Origin: Opacimonas immobilis
GTDB taxonomy: Bacteria > Pseudomonadota > Gammaproteobacteria > Enterobacterales > Alteromonadaceae
Reading direction: 5' to 3'
Length of the DNA: 64,000 nt
NCBI RefSeq assembly: GCF_048282545.1
Contig: NZ_CP182485.1
Coordinates: forward strand, 1,798,001-1,862,000
Below, one piece after another: positions 52,693-62,087 of this stretch. Every line of letters starts with the position of its first letter. Position 1 is the stretch's first letter. The translations under genes and the position numbers were made by a program. The notes under the pieces were generated by a model. That model was not told the DNA's origin. It did not search any database and was given only the letters and a program-made list of their open reading frames with translations.

Positions 52693-53616
52693 TTAATGTA
52701 AGGGTGGAACAAATCCATCCGGTTTGACTGCTAAAACATCACATTTAATACTATCAATTATAAATTCTGCAGATTGACCTAATGTTTTGGAAGCCATTCC
52801 CATATCGCCAATACTGCCAATGACTAACAAAGATGCACTTAATGATGAAATAACGGAAGGGATCACCTCGTGCGGTTCTCCTTCAACAACATGTCGGTTT
52901 GTCTTAGCAACAGAGAAGCGATCACCAAACATATCTAGTGCTTGGAAGTGATGGTTTTGAATCGCTCTCGCCAATACTGAATAAGTAAAACTTTGTGTCG
53001 ATTTACTCATTGGTTGGGGCACGGATGGATAGGCATTTACTAAGTGCACTTGGCTAGAGTAAATACTGGCAATTTCATCTGCGCATTCAGTGAGTTTTTC
53101 ATTTAGCAGTGAGTGAGAACGATCTTCAAAGCCGGTATTCACCGCTGTGACAATATGTTCATAGTGCGTTTCTTGAGTTTGACTGACGAGCAACACCGGA
53201 AACGGAGATTTGCGTATCAAGTGCCAATCTAAAGGCGTAAAGACCGGAGAAGTCACTACCGGATCATGCTTCATTGACTTAATGATGAGATCCGCCTTTT
53301 CTTCGCGAGCAGTTTCTATAACAGACTCATAAACACGCGGATGCCAATGTACCGCTGTGAGCGTGGTTCGTGGGAGTTCATATTTCTCGAGTAGGTCTTC
53401 TAGCCAGCTGTATCTATCTGCAATGTACTCAGCCCTAAACTCTTCTCTCTCTTTCTCGCTGAGCATGTGTTTAAGCTCGTAACCAGCGTGATATACAGAA
53501 AGCATCACCATTAATTTGGCATTGATTTTGTTGGCTAATGATAAACCTCGAATTAGCGCCGGTTGTTGCGTCTGATTCGGCTCAATAACGACTAAAATGG
53601 ACTCTAAATTAATCAT
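52693..53616 (-). CDS. uspE: universal stress protein E
   Basis: Tandem two-domain universal stress protein of 307 residues. Each half has the Usp fold; the C-terminal half ends with SLLVIGSIGDMGMASKTLGQSAEFII, while the first has ADLIIKSMKHDP. Translationally coupled to fnr (ATGA overlap), which is the usual fnr-uspE pair and suggests joint control. Confidence 0.93.
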   Translation of the reverse strand: MINLESILVVIEPNQTQQPALIRGLSLANKINAKLMVMLSVYHAGYELKHMLSEKEREEFRAEYIADRYSWLEDLLEKYELPRTTLTAVHWHPRVYESVIETAREEKADLIIKSMKHDPVVTSPVFTPLDWHLIRKSPFPVLLVSQTQETHYEHIVTAVNTGFEDRSHSLLNEKLTECADEIASIYSSQVHLVNAYPSVPQPMSKSTQSFTYSVLARAIQNHHFQALDMFGDRFSVAKTNRHVVEGEPHEVIPSVISSLSASLLVIGSIGDMGMASKTLGQSAEFIIDSIKCDVLAVKPDGFVPPLH

Positions 53617-54359
53617 ACTAGCATGCGTTGTGTAGGATTATCTTGCTCTAATTTTCCTTGTGAACGCATCACCATCGCATCAAAATCTAAAATTGAAATT
53701 AACTTACCATCGACTTTAATGAGCTGTTCTTTTTGAAAGCGTGTTAATAATCGACTGATCGTTTCTACCGTTAACCCTAAATAGTTACCGATTTCATTAC
53801 GGGTCATTGTCAGGTTAAATTCTTTGCTTGAGTAACCACGCTCAGTAAAACGCTTGGCTAAATGTGTCAAAAAATGAAGTAGACGTTCTTGTGCCGTGCG
53901 TTTATTTAAAAGCATCATCATTTGATGGTTTTGCTCGATTTCTGCACTCATGTGCGACATGATTTGATTGCGCAGTTTAGGAAAGCGCTCTGCCACTTCA
54001 TTGAGTGTTTGATAGGGCAACTCACAAACCATAGCCGTTTCTAAAGCAACGGTATTACTGGTATAACTATTACCGGATAATGCATCAAAACCAATCAAAT
54101 CACCTGGTAAGTGAAAAGCAACAATTTGCTCTTGGCCATCAGCCGTGGCCACGTAGGATTTGAATGAACCAGTACGCACGGCATAAAGCGAACGGAAAGG
54201 CGTATTCGCTCTAAGCAGATAATCATGCTTATGTAACGGTCGCTTGCGTTCAATGATATCATCTAATGAATCAAGTTCGTCAGAGTTTAAGGAAACCGGC
54301 AAACATAAATGACTAAAACTGCATGATTGGCAGTGTATAGAAAGTTCCGAATTTTTCAT
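53613..54359 (-). CDS. fnr: FNR/EtrA oxygen-sensing transcriptional regulator
   Basis: CRP/FNR family, 248 residues from ATG 54359 (a GTG at 54368 adds three). The N-terminal cysteines CQSCSFSHLC plus the one in AMVCELPY are the four 4Fe-4S ligands. cNMP-like domain (RTGSFKSYVATADGQEQIVAFHLPGDLIGFDAL, in parts), C-terminal helix-turn-helix NEIGNYLGLTVETISRLLTRFQ with the FNR-type ExxSR contact. Activates anaerobic genes; the FNR box upstream of ccoN in this window is a likely target. Confidence 0.96.
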   Translation of the reverse strand: MKNSELSIHCQSCSFSHLCLPVSLNSDELDSLDDIIERKRPLHKHDYLLRANTPFRSLYAVRTGSFKSYVATADGQEQIVAFHLPGDLIGFDALSGNSYTSNTVALETAMVCELPYQTLNEVAERFPKLRNQIMSHMSAEIEQNHQMMMLLNKRTAQERLLHFLTHLAKRFTERGYSSKEFNLTMTRNEIGNYLGLTVETISRLLTRFQKEQLIKVDGKLISILDFDAMVMRSQGKLEQDNPTQRMLV

Positions 54360-54423
54360 AAATACCACGCGCTCTTAAGTGTTGTAAATTTTTATTATCG
54401 TTATCTAATAATAGAATTTACAT

Positions 54424-55077
54424 CTATATTGTTAAGTATAGCAATGAAATTGAATAGATAATAATCACACCACCCATAATTTTTCGTGATGTTGGGTGGG
54501 ATAATATTTGCTGTAAACGGTCAGAACTCAACGCGACAGCTACGATGGCGGGTGCAGTGCCGAGCCCAAAAAACATCATGAAAAGGGCACCATGCCAAGG
54601 CTCAGAAACGGTTAAAGTCCAAGTTAATGTTGTATAGACTAAACCACAAGGCAACCAACCCCAGATCACTCCATAAGGTATTGCTTTTAAAGCATTATCT
54701 AAAGGTAAAAAATATTTCGAAAGGGGTTTTAATAAGCTGAATATTGGCGTAAAAAAGCGTTCAATATGTCGAATTAGCAACCACCAACCCGCAACATAAA
54801 GTCCCAATAAGCACATCAAAATGGCAGATAAAATTTGCAAAAAATTAAGTGGAATTAATCCAGAATTACCAATATGTGTGCCAAACCAAGCAACGCCAAA
54901 CCCAGCTAAAGTATAACTAAAAATACGACCAAAGTTGTATCCTGCGATCAGCATCCATTTCCCTACATCGGGTTTTGCACTGAATAATAAACTGCTCGCA
55001 ATACCGCCACACATTCCTAAACAATGAGTACTACCTGCGATACCGAGTAAAAATGCGGTAAAAAGTAATTCAATCAC
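54424..55077 (-). CDS. SafE/DsbD-like membrane protein of the cbb3 assembly cluster
   Basis: 217 residues with about six helices and the conserved GSTHCLGMCGGI near the N-terminus, a short SafE/TauE-like or DsbD_2 family. Proteins of this type follow ccoS in many gammaproteobacteria and are thought to aid copper handling or cbb3 oxidase assembly. The gene overlaps ccoS by 8 bp and precedes fnr. The role in assembly is inferred from context. Confidence 0.82.
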   Translation of the reverse strand: MIELLFTAFLLGIAGSTHCLGMCGGIASSLLFSAKPDVGKWMLIAGYNFGRIFSYTLAGFGVAWFGTHIGNSGLIPLNFLQILSAILMCLLGLYVAGWWLLIRHIERFFTPIFSLLKPLSKYFLPLDNALKAIPYGVIWGWLPCGLVYTTLTWTLTVSEPWHGALFMMFFGLGTAPAIVAVALSSDRLQQILSHPTSRKIMGGVIIIYSISLLYLTI

Positions 55078-55249
55078 GTTTATGTTGTTCAGATTTAGGG
55101 GAGGGAGTCACATCATCATCGAACAAGATACTGTGCCCCTGGCGTTCTAAATCTTCGAATTGGTTGTTTTTAACTGCCCAAAAAAAAGCAACAATGGCGA
55201 CCGCAACGATAATGATGGCAATGGGAATCAATACATATATTATGTTCAT
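55070..55249 (-). CDS. ccoS: cbb3 oxidase maturation protein CcoS
   Basis: 59 residues from ATG 55249. One membrane helix (IYVLIPIAIIIVAVAIVAFFWAV in parts), then NNQFEDLERQGHSILFDDD, the CcoS signature. Needed in other species for putting cofactors into the oxidase. It follows ccoI and overlaps the SafE-like gene. Confidence 0.92.
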   Translation of the reverse strand: MNIIYVLIPIAIIIVAVAIVAFFWAVKNNQFEDLERQGHSILFDDDVTPSPKSEQHKRD

Positions 55250-55262
55250 AAAGTGACATCCA

Positions 55263-57665
55263 TTAGTTAAGTTGTCTAAATCGCAATAAACGCGCTGAGT
55301 TGTAGACAACGATTAAAGAGCTCAGAGACATTCCAAGCGCAGCTTGCCAAGGTGTCAGGACACCCATAATTGCAAATGGCAATACCACGACATTATATCC
55401 TAATGCCCACATAAAATTTTGTTTAATTGTGCGTTTGGTTTTTGCTGCCAGAGCGGTCAATAGTGGTAATTGAGCAAGGTGTTCTTGCAACAAAATAACA
55501 TCCGTACTGTGTTTGGTGAAATCCGAGGCATTGCCAACCGTCACTGCGACATCAGCTTGTGCCAAAACCGGCGCATCGTTAATGCCATCACCAAGCATCA
55601 TGATGACTTTTTTACTGGATTGTAATTCGGTTAAGATAGACAGCTTATCTTCAGGTCGACAACCGTGGTGGGCTTCTTTGACATTGAGAGTTTCTGCAAC
55701 CTCGGATACATGTTTCGCAGCGTCACCACTGATAATCGAAAGTGAGTAGGCGTCAGCCAGTGCTGAGACAACTTCTGTTGTGTGTGGCTTTAATGCGTCA
55801 GTGAGCCAATATGCAGCAATGATTTGTTCGTTTTTACTTACGAAAACGGTTGCATTGAGAATGTGATTGGAGATAGCGCATGGCATAAATTTAGCGTTTC
55901 CAATACGGTACAAGGCCCCTTCATATTCACCACAAATACCTTGATTGATCACAACTTTAACGTCTTTTACGCTAATTGGATTACTACATTCAAAGGCTCG
56001 TGCTATGGGGTGTTCAGAAAATTGCTCAATACTAGCAACAATTGAATCAATAAGATTTTTTTGCGTTTCATCTGCATACCATGTTTGGGCAATACTAAAT
56101 GCTCCAGTAGTAAGAGTGCCTGTTTTGTCAAAGACGATATGATTGACTTTGGTAATGCGTTCAAGTGTATCAGCTCGTTTAATTAAAACACCGGCTTTTT
56201 GTAACCTAGCCATAGCGGTTGTTAAAGCACTTGGGGTAGCTAAACCCAATGCGCAAGGACAAGTTGCAATCAATATTGATACGGTGATCCAAAACGCATT
56301 GTCGTTACCTAAATAAGACCAAGTAAAGAATGTTACGGTTGAAATGAATAGTACCGCGAAGACAAAATACTGCGATAGTCGGTCTGCCATTTGTGCTACT
56401 TTCGGTTTATGCGACATTGCACTCTCTTGCAAGCGTGCTATTTTATTGACCAAAGATTCTTCAAGTGTCTGCGTAACCATCATTTGCAAAGGTTGAGCTT
56501 GATTCAGTGTGCCGCCAAAGACCTTATCGCCAGGCGCTTTACTGACGGGAACAAACTCTCCTGTCAACATCGATTCTTCGATGAAACTAGTGCCTTCTAT
56601 GATGACCCCATCAACGGGGATCGTATCTCCAGCTTTGACTAACACTGTTTGGTTTGGTTTAAGTTGTTTGGCTAAAACGATCTCTGTGTTCTGGTTGTCT
56701 TGAATAAGATGCGCGGATAAAGGGATATATTGCATCGAGTTAGATGCGATCTCAGTGGCTTGATAACGAGCTCGATGTTCTAAAAAGCGGGAACTGAGCA
56801 AAAAGAAAATAAACATGCAGATGGATTCAAAATACACATCGCCATCTCCTAAGATGACTGCTTTTATTCCTGCAAAATAAGTCCCTAGGATAGCAATGGA
56901 AACTGGGAGATCCATATTGACACCACGAGCGAGTAGGGCACGAATGGCACCTAGATAAAACGTAGATCCAGAATAAAAGACGACTGGAGTCGTTAATACC
57001 AAGGAGATCCAATGAAAATACTCAGCCATGGTCTCGTCGATGTTACCCAACCAGTCAAAGTAGAAGCCAAACGATAGCATCATAACTTGCATCGTCATCA
57101 AACCCGCCAAACCAAGTTGCTTGATAAAGCGTTTATGCTGTTCTTGATACATCTGCTCGTGTTCTTCTGCCGAGAACGGTCTTGCGGTATAGCCAATGGC
57201 CGCAAATTGTTTGAGTATTTCCGACAAGCTTATGTGTGCCGGATCCCATTTGACCATTGCTCGCGATGTTGAGACATTCACTGAGTTTTGGCTGATCCCA
57301 GCAACTTTACTCAGGTGCCTTTCAATCAGCCAGCCACATGCAGCACAAGTGATGCCTTCCAAAGTTAACTGAACCGATTTTAATTGACCTTCATCGGTCA
57401 CAAAGTCAGCTTGTAATTCAGCAGCATCAAAAATCGATAGTTGTTCTAATATCGCTTGTTCTTCTAAACCGTTTTCTGCTTTGGCGGCTGGTGCCGTGCG
57501 GAATTTGTAATAGTCAGTGAGACCATGTTCAACGATAGCTTCGGTCACTGCCAGACAGCCCGGACAACACATAGTTTCTATGTTATCAAATACTGCCGTT
57601 TGATAGTTGGTATCAGGTGGGTTTGGAAGCCCACAGTGAAAGCAATCCGAGGCGCTCACATTCAT
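55263..57665 (-). CDS. ccoI: copper-transporting P-type ATPase CcoI (FixI)
   Basis: Exports copper for the cbb3 oxidase active site. 800 residues from ATG 57665 (a GTG at 57668 is possible; both overlap the ccoH stop). An N-terminal cysteine cluster (CFHCGLPNP and CCPGCLAV), an HMA domain (GITCAACGWLIERHL), then the ATPase core: CPC in ATCPCALGLATPSAL, the phospho-Asp in DKTGTLTTG, and the hinge MLGDGINDAPVLA. The length and motifs are those of FixI/CcoI, not CopA. Confidence 0.96.
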   Translation of the reverse strand: MNVSASDCFHCGLPNPPDTNYQTAVFDNIETMCCPGCLAVTEAIVEHGLTDYYKFRTAPAAKAENGLEEQAILEQLSIFDAAELQADFVTDEGQLKSVQLTLEGITCAACGWLIERHLSKVAGISQNSVNVSTSRAMVKWDPAHISLSEILKQFAAIGYTARPFSAEEHEQMYQEQHKRFIKQLGLAGLMTMQVMMLSFGFYFDWLGNIDETMAEYFHWISLVLTTPVVFYSGSTFYLGAIRALLARGVNMDLPVSIAILGTYFAGIKAVILGDGDVYFESICMFIFFLLSSRFLEHRARYQATEIASNSMQYIPLSAHLIQDNQNTEIVLAKQLKPNQTVLVKAGDTIPVDGVIIEGTSFIEESMLTGEFVPVSKAPGDKVFGGTLNQAQPLQMMVTQTLEESLVNKIARLQESAMSHKPKVAQMADRLSQYFVFAVLFISTVTFFTWSYLGNDNAFWITVSILIATCPCALGLATPSALTTAMARLQKAGVLIKRADTLERITKVNHIVFDKTGTLTTGAFSIAQTWYADETQKNLIDSIVASIEQFSEHPIARAFECSNPISVKDVKVVINQGICGEYEGALYRIGNAKFMPCAISNHILNATVFVSKNEQIIAAYWLTDALKPHTTEVVSALADAYSLSIISGDAAKHVSEVAETLNVKEAHHGCRPEDKLSILTELQSSKKVIMMLGDGINDAPVLAQADVAVTVGNASDFTKHSTDVILLQEHLAQLPLLTALAAKTKRTIKQNFMWALGYNVVVLPFAIMGVLTPWQAALGMSLSSLIVVYNSARLLRFRQLN

Positions 57666-58171
57666 CACTCAGGTACAAAAAGAAAGGGCTTAGCTTGGGG
57701 TAAAAAGCGTATTTGCTGGATTTTCCAAGTCTGGTCCAATGGCATAAGCGTAATTTTCCATTTACTCGTGATGTCTTGCTCGAAATTACCACGATACACA
57801 CCGCTAGCATCTCGACTTAACATGATACTAAAATCCTTGGCGGCCAGAGTTGTGTGATAAAAGGTTAAGGATAGTGCTTCGCCAGATTCTGGGGCTCCTT
57901 GGAGAAAGGTCAACGCCACAGTACCATTTTCAATTTCAAGTTGTGTTTCGATCCCAAGTTGTCTAGCTGCTTCTACTTTATCAAGACGGGCATTAATCAC
58001 ACGTCCTTCCTTATAGTAATCATCAACCACAAGACTGTTTTCAGTCGACACAGCAAGGTGAAAATAATTGATGGAAAAAATCATCGACGCGAGCGGCACA
58101 CAAATCAAAAACCAAGGCCAAAAATGTTTATACCAAGGTTTTGTATCTTCAATAGGGGATGGGGGTGCCAT
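57665..58171 (-). CDS. ccoH: cbb3 oxidase assembly protein CcoH (FixH)
   Basis: 168 residues. One N-terminal helix (FWPWFLICVPLASMIFSI) and a periplasmic domain with the FixH opening SLVVDDYYKEGRVIN. It binds CcoN during assembly in other bacteria. Overlaps ccoI; follows ccoP directly, with no ccoG between them. Confidence 0.93.
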   Translation of the reverse strand: MAPPSPIEDTKPWYKHFWPWFLICVPLASMIFSINYFHLAVSTENSLVVDDYYKEGRVINARLDKVEAARQLGIETQLEIENGTVALTFLQGAPESGEALSLTFYHTTLAAKDFSIMLSRDASGVYRGNFEQDITSKWKITLMPLDQTWKIQQIRFLPQAKPFLFVPE

Positions 58172-58199
58172 CGTTATTCTCCGCGGTTCATAGAATAAA

Positions 58200-58221
58200 A
58201 AGCCCCGTAAAAACGAGGCTT
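58200..58221 (-). terminator. hairpin between ccoP and ccoH
   Basis: AAGCCCCGT (58200-58208) and ACGAGGCTT (58213-58221) pair with one mismatch; on the minus strand it is followed by TTTTATTC. It would partly end ccoNOQP transcription and lower ccoHIS. Confidence 0.65.
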
Positions 58222-58242
58222 AATCTTACTTAATAATGATGT

Positions 58243-59208
58243 TTAGTTCTCGTTAGACAAGCTGTATACATATGCAGCAACCACGTGAATTTTATCATCA
58301 CCTAAGGTTTTATTAAATGCTGGCATGACACCATTGCGACCATACTTGAGCGTTTCTGTCACGGCGCGTTTACTGCCACCGTATAACCAGACGTTGTCAG
58401 TCAGGTTAGGAGCGCCAAGCATTTGATTGCCTTTGCCGTCCATTCCATGACATGCTGCGCACACCACGTAACGCGCTTTGCCTTTACCTGCTAAAACTGG
58501 GTCAACATCACGGCCAGAGAGGCTCAATGTGTATTCGACAATTTCTTCAATGCCAGATTCGCCAAATGACTCTAACCATGCTGGCATCATACCACTGCGA
58601 CCATTTTGCAATGTTTGTACGATTTTGTCACCAGAACCACCATACAACCAATCTTTATCAGTTAGATTAGGGAAGCCACCGTTTTGGCCACGCGCATCCG
58701 AGCCATGACATTGAGCACAGTTTTGTAAAAATAAACGTTGCCCAACTTTCACCGCATCAGCATGCTCTGGGTTTGTGGCAAGAGTTTCAACCGGTATTTC
58801 TGCATAAGCAGCAAAGATTGGATCAAAACGCTCGTTAGCAAACTTAATCTCGCGATCGTACTGAATCAAATCACCATTTTCGATAGAGGCTTTTAAAGAG
58901 GCTTCTGACTCTTCCAAACTCAATACTGTTTGATTAGAGCTCTGCCATCCCAATAAACCTTTGAAGCTGCCAAGACCCGGATAAAGTGCAAGGTATATAA
59001 AGCCCCAAACGATACAAATATAAAAAAGTATCGTCCACCAGCGTGGAAGGCCATTGTTAATTTCTACAATGCCATCGAACTCATGTCCCATGTTCTCGCC
59101 TTCTTTTACGCCAGTCTTGTTAGCAAGTGTCCAGCGCAATAATAAATAGCAACCAATAATCGATCCGAGCGTGATTACTGATATCCATATTGTCCAAAAT
59201 AAAGTCAT
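58243..59208 (-). CDS. ccoP: cbb3 cytochrome c oxidase, dihaem subunit III
   Basis: 321 residues. Two N-terminal membrane segments, the conserved DGIVEINNGLPRWW, and two c-type haem sites (NCAQCHGSD and VCAACHGMD). It passes electrons from cytochrome c to CcoO/CcoN. Overlaps ccoQ by 4 bp. Confidence 0.97.
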   Translation of the reverse strand: MTLFWTIWISVITLGSIIGCYLLLRWTLANKTGVKEGENMGHEFDGIVEINNGLPRWWTILFYICIVWGFIYLALYPGLGSFKGLLGWQSSNQTVLSLEESEASLKASIENGDLIQYDREIKFANERFDPIFAAYAEIPVETLATNPEHADAVKVGQRLFLQNCAQCHGSDARGQNGGFPNLTDKDWLYGGSGDKIVQTLQNGRSGMMPAWLESFGESGIEEIVEYTLSLSGRDVDPVLAGKGKARYVVCAACHGMDGKGNQMLGAPNLTDNVWLYGGSKRAVTETLKYGRNGVMPAFNKTLGDDKIHVVAAYVYSLSNEN

Positions 59209-59381
59209 TTGTTTGACTCCTGATTATCTCGATTCTGTTTAGGCTCTTCATCGTCAAACACTAGATTTGCAGCCTCTTCAAAGCGGTCTTTATTGCGCTT
59301 ACTAAATGCCCAATACACAACCCCAATGAAAGCGATGAAGACGATGACAGTAAAAATACTGCCGATAATTCCTTGATCCAT
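59205..59381 (-). CDS. ccoQ: cbb3 oxidase small subunit CcoQ
   Basis: 58 residues, found by reading the frame between ccoO and ccoP. One membrane helix (GSIFTVIVFIAFIGVVYWAF) followed by SKRNKDRFEEAANLVFDDEE, the CcoQ signature. Its ATG shares a base with the ccoO stop (TAATG) and its stop overlaps the ccoP start (ATGA), so the subunits are co-translated. Confidence 0.95.
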   Translation of the reverse strand: MDQGIIGSIFTVIVFIAFIGVVYWAFSKRNKDRFEEAANLVFDDEEPKQNRDNQESNK

Positions 59382-59986
59382 TATTTTAAATGAGTTCCAA
59401 GTTGTTGAAGGTACGCTATAAGAGCTTCTATTTCAGTTTTACCTGCGACTTCAGCTTGTGCATTAGCGATGTCTTCATCGGTGTAAGGGACCCCAAAACC
59501 ACGGAACACTTCCATTTTTTTAGCCGTCAAGTTACCGTCTAATACCGTATCTTCTAACCAAGGATAACCAGGCATATTGGATTCTGGAACCACATCACGC
59601 GGGTTGATTAAATGCACGCGATGCCATTCATCGGAATAACGACCGCCAACGCGAGCCAAGTCAGGACCGGTACGTTTTGAGCCCCATAAGAAAGGGTGCT
59701 CCCAAACCGACTCACCGGCAACAGAATAATGACCATAGCGCTCTGTTTCAGCACGGAATGGGCGGATCATCTGTGAGTGACAGCCAACACAACCTTCGCG
59801 AATATAGATATCTCTACCTTCTAATTCTAACGCAGTGTAAGGGCGCAGTCCTTTCACTGGTTCCATGGTTTGTTGCTGAAACATCAAAGGAGTGATTTGA
59901 GCCATTGCGCCTAAGGCAATAGCGAACAAAATCAAGACGGTTAGCAGACCAACATTTTTTTCAATTAACTCATGTGGATTTTTCAT
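59381..59986 (-). CDS. ccoO: cbb3 cytochrome c oxidase, monohaem subunit II
   Basis: 201 residues. One membrane anchor, the haem c site EGCVGCHSQ, and the CcoO segments MIRPFRAETERYGHYSVAGE and WGSKRTGPDLARVGGRYSD. Second gene of ccoNOQP. Confidence 0.97.
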   Translation of the reverse strand: MKNPHELIEKNVGLLTVLILFAIALGAMAQITPLMFQQQTMEPVKGLRPYTALELEGRDIYIREGCVGCHSQMIRPFRAETERYGHYSVAGESVWEHPFLWGSKRTGPDLARVGGRYSDEWHRVHLINPRDVVPESNMPGYPWLEDTVLDGNLTAKKMEVFRGFGVPYTDEDIANAQAEVAGKTEIEALIAYLQQLGTHLK

Positions 59987-59997
59987 TATCTGTCTCC

Positions 59998-61431
59998 TTA
60001 CGCGGTTGCTACGGCACTGTCAGTAGCCACTGCTACTTTAGGCGCTCGGATGGTCTTGTAACAGTTATAAGCCATAACAAGCATACCCGTTACCACAAAA
60101 GCACCACCGATGAAACGCATGACGTAGAATGGATAAGAAGCTTCTAGAGACTCAACAAAGCTATAAGTAAGCGTGCCATCTGAATTCACTGCGCGCCACA
60201 TTAATCCTTGTAAAACACCCGACATCCACATTGCAACGATATAAATGACTACACCAATAGTCGCTAACCAGAAATGCACATTAACGAGTGAGGTGCTATA
60301 CATTTTGGGTTGACCAAACAAAATTGGCACTAGGTGGTAGATTGATCCTATGGATACCATAGCAACCCAGCCTAACGCACCAGAGTGAACATGACCAATG
60401 GTCCAATCAGTATAATGTGATAATGCGTTTACGGTTTTGATTGCCATCATTGGGCCTTCGAATGTAGACATACCGTAAAATGACAAAGAAACGATCAAGA
60501 AGCGTAAAATAGGGTCAGTACGAAGTTTATGCCACGCACCTGATAGCGTCATGATACCGTTGATCATACCACCCCAGGAAGGTACGAATAAGATAATTGA
60601 CATCACCATGCCTAAAGACTGTGTCCAGTCAGGTAAAGCAGTGTAGTGCAAGTGGTGAGGGCCAGCCCATATGTATAACGAAATTAATGCCCAAAAGTGG
60701 ACGATAGAAAGGCGGTAAGAATATACCGGGCGACCAGCTTGTTTCGGGATAAAGTAATACATCATACCCAAGAAACCAGCAGTCAAGAAAAAACCTACAG
60801 CATTATGTCCGTACCACCATTGCATCATTGCATCCACAGCACCAGCATAAAGTGAATATGACTTGGTAAATGATACTGGGATAGACATTGAGTTACCAAT
60901 ATGCAATACGGCAACGGTTAACATAAACGCGCCCAAGAACCAGTTAGCAACGTAGATATGAGAGGTTTTGCGAATGATCATCGTACCGAAGAAATTAATG
61001 ATATAAGCAATCCATACTAGAGCAATCAGAATATCAATCGGCCACTCAAGCTCGGCATATTCTTTAGACGATGTTAAACCCATAGGTAATGTGATCGCAG
61101 CTAAGACGATAACAGCTTGCCAACCCCAGAAGGTGAACGCTGCGAGTTTGTCAGAAAATAAGCGAACCTGACACGTACGTTGCACAATGTAATAGGAGGT
61201 AGCGAACAATGCACAACCGCCAAATGCAAAAATAACCGCATTGGTGTGCAATGGACGTAATCGTGAATAGGTGAGGTAAGGGATATCAAAGTTCAAAGCC
61301 GGAGCAAACAATTGCGCTGCAATTAATAAGCCCACAGACATGCCCACGATCCCCCAAATCACAGTCATCACTGTGAATTGCCGTACAACTTTGTAGTTGT
61401 AATCCGGCTGTACTTGAGTATTAGCGCTCAT
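59998..61431 (-). CDS. ccoN: cbb3 cytochrome c oxidase, catalytic subunit I
   Basis: 477 residues with about twelve helices; the haem-copper centre subunit. Conserved His-bearing segments such as RPLHTNAVIFAF, QWWYGHNAVGFFLT, WAGPHHLHYTALPDW and DWTIGHVHSGALGW carry haem and CuB ligands. First gene of the operon; an FNR box lies upstream. Confidence 0.97.
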   Translation of the reverse strand: MSANTQVQPDYNYKVVRQFTVMTVIWGIVGMSVGLLIAAQLFAPALNFDIPYLTYSRLRPLHTNAVIFAFGGCALFATSYYIVQRTCQVRLFSDKLAAFTFWGWQAVIVLAAITLPMGLTSSKEYAELEWPIDILIALVWIAYIINFFGTMIIRKTSHIYVANWFLGAFMLTVAVLHIGNSMSIPVSFTKSYSLYAGAVDAMMQWWYGHNAVGFFLTAGFLGMMYYFIPKQAGRPVYSYRLSIVHFWALISLYIWAGPHHLHYTALPDWTQSLGMVMSIILFVPSWGGMINGIMTLSGAWHKLRTDPILRFLIVSLSFYGMSTFEGPMMAIKTVNALSHYTDWTIGHVHSGALGWVAMVSIGSIYHLVPILFGQPKMYSTSLVNVHFWLATIGVVIYIVAMWMSGVLQGLMWRAVNSDGTLTYSFVESLEASYPFYVMRFIGGAFVVTGMLVMAYNCYKTIRAPKVAVATDSAVATA

Positions 61432-61578
61432 AGGGTTTCTTCCATTAGTAATAAAAATTTGTGCAGTAGAAAATAATAATGTGCTGCTTCATTGCTACAT
61501 TCCACATCTACATAAAACATCTCAACATTACGATCTTAAATCTTTTATAATGAAAATGGTAGGTTATTACGACTACTG

Positions 61579-61592
61579 TTGATCAAGGTCAA
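61579..61592. promoter_or_regulatory. FNR box upstream of ccoN
   Basis: TTGATCAAGGTCAA fits TTGAT-N4-ATCAA with one change. It lies 148 bp before the ccoN start and about 35 bp upstream of a -10-like CATTAT on the minus strand (61552-61547). It could serve ccoN and perhaps the divergent lipoprotein gene. Confidence 0.75.
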
Positions 61593-61647
61593 CTGAATTT
61601 ACTTTTATTTAACAAAATCAGCACGAATTTATTACTCGAGGTAGCCT

Positions 61648-62085
61648 TTGTATTTACAAAAAAGCGTTAATATTTATATTCTTATCGTTCTATTTATGTT
61701 TATCAATGGGTGTTCGCAGCAAAATACACCTGAAGACGCTATTTCTTGCATTCTTATCGAGCAAAAATGCACCATAAACGGCAGGAATAGTCAGACTTTG
61801 GTCGAGTTTATGTCTCCGGTAGAGATAGAAGAGCTCATAAGTGTAAAAATTGATTTACCTGTTGGGCAAAAATTTATCAAAGGTTATGTAGAAGGCATCA
61901 ATATGAACATGGGCAAAAGCCCGTTTATGCTAAAAGCGGAGTCTAACAACCTGATACGTGGTGAGATTTTCCTCGGTAGTTGTACTGAACCCAACATGCA
62001 ATGGCAATTGATTATTTTGAGTGAGGATATAAACGAAAAACAGAATACATTGGAACAACGTATCCTGTTTAACACGAATAATTGA
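61648..62085 (+). CDS. small hypothetical lipoprotein divergent from ccoN
   Basis: 145 residues from a TTG start with GAGG seven bases upstream; an ATG at 61696 would remove the signal. The signal runs YILIVLFMFINGC, a lipobox-like end, so the mature protein starts at about Cys22. Three more Cys residues (in AISCILIEQKCT and GSCTEPN) may form a disulfide. A hydrophilic, beta-rich body follows. No family is recognised. It shares the FNR-box gap with ccoN, which hints at oxygen-linked control. Confidence 0.72.
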   Translation: MYLQKSVNIYILIVLFMFINGCSQQNTPEDAISCILIEQKCTINGRNSQTLVEFMSPVEIEELISVKIDLPVGQKFIKGYVEGINMNMGKSPFMLKAESNNLIRGEIFLGSCTEPNMQWQLIILSEDINEKQNTLEQRILFNTNN

Positions 62086-62087
62086 AC

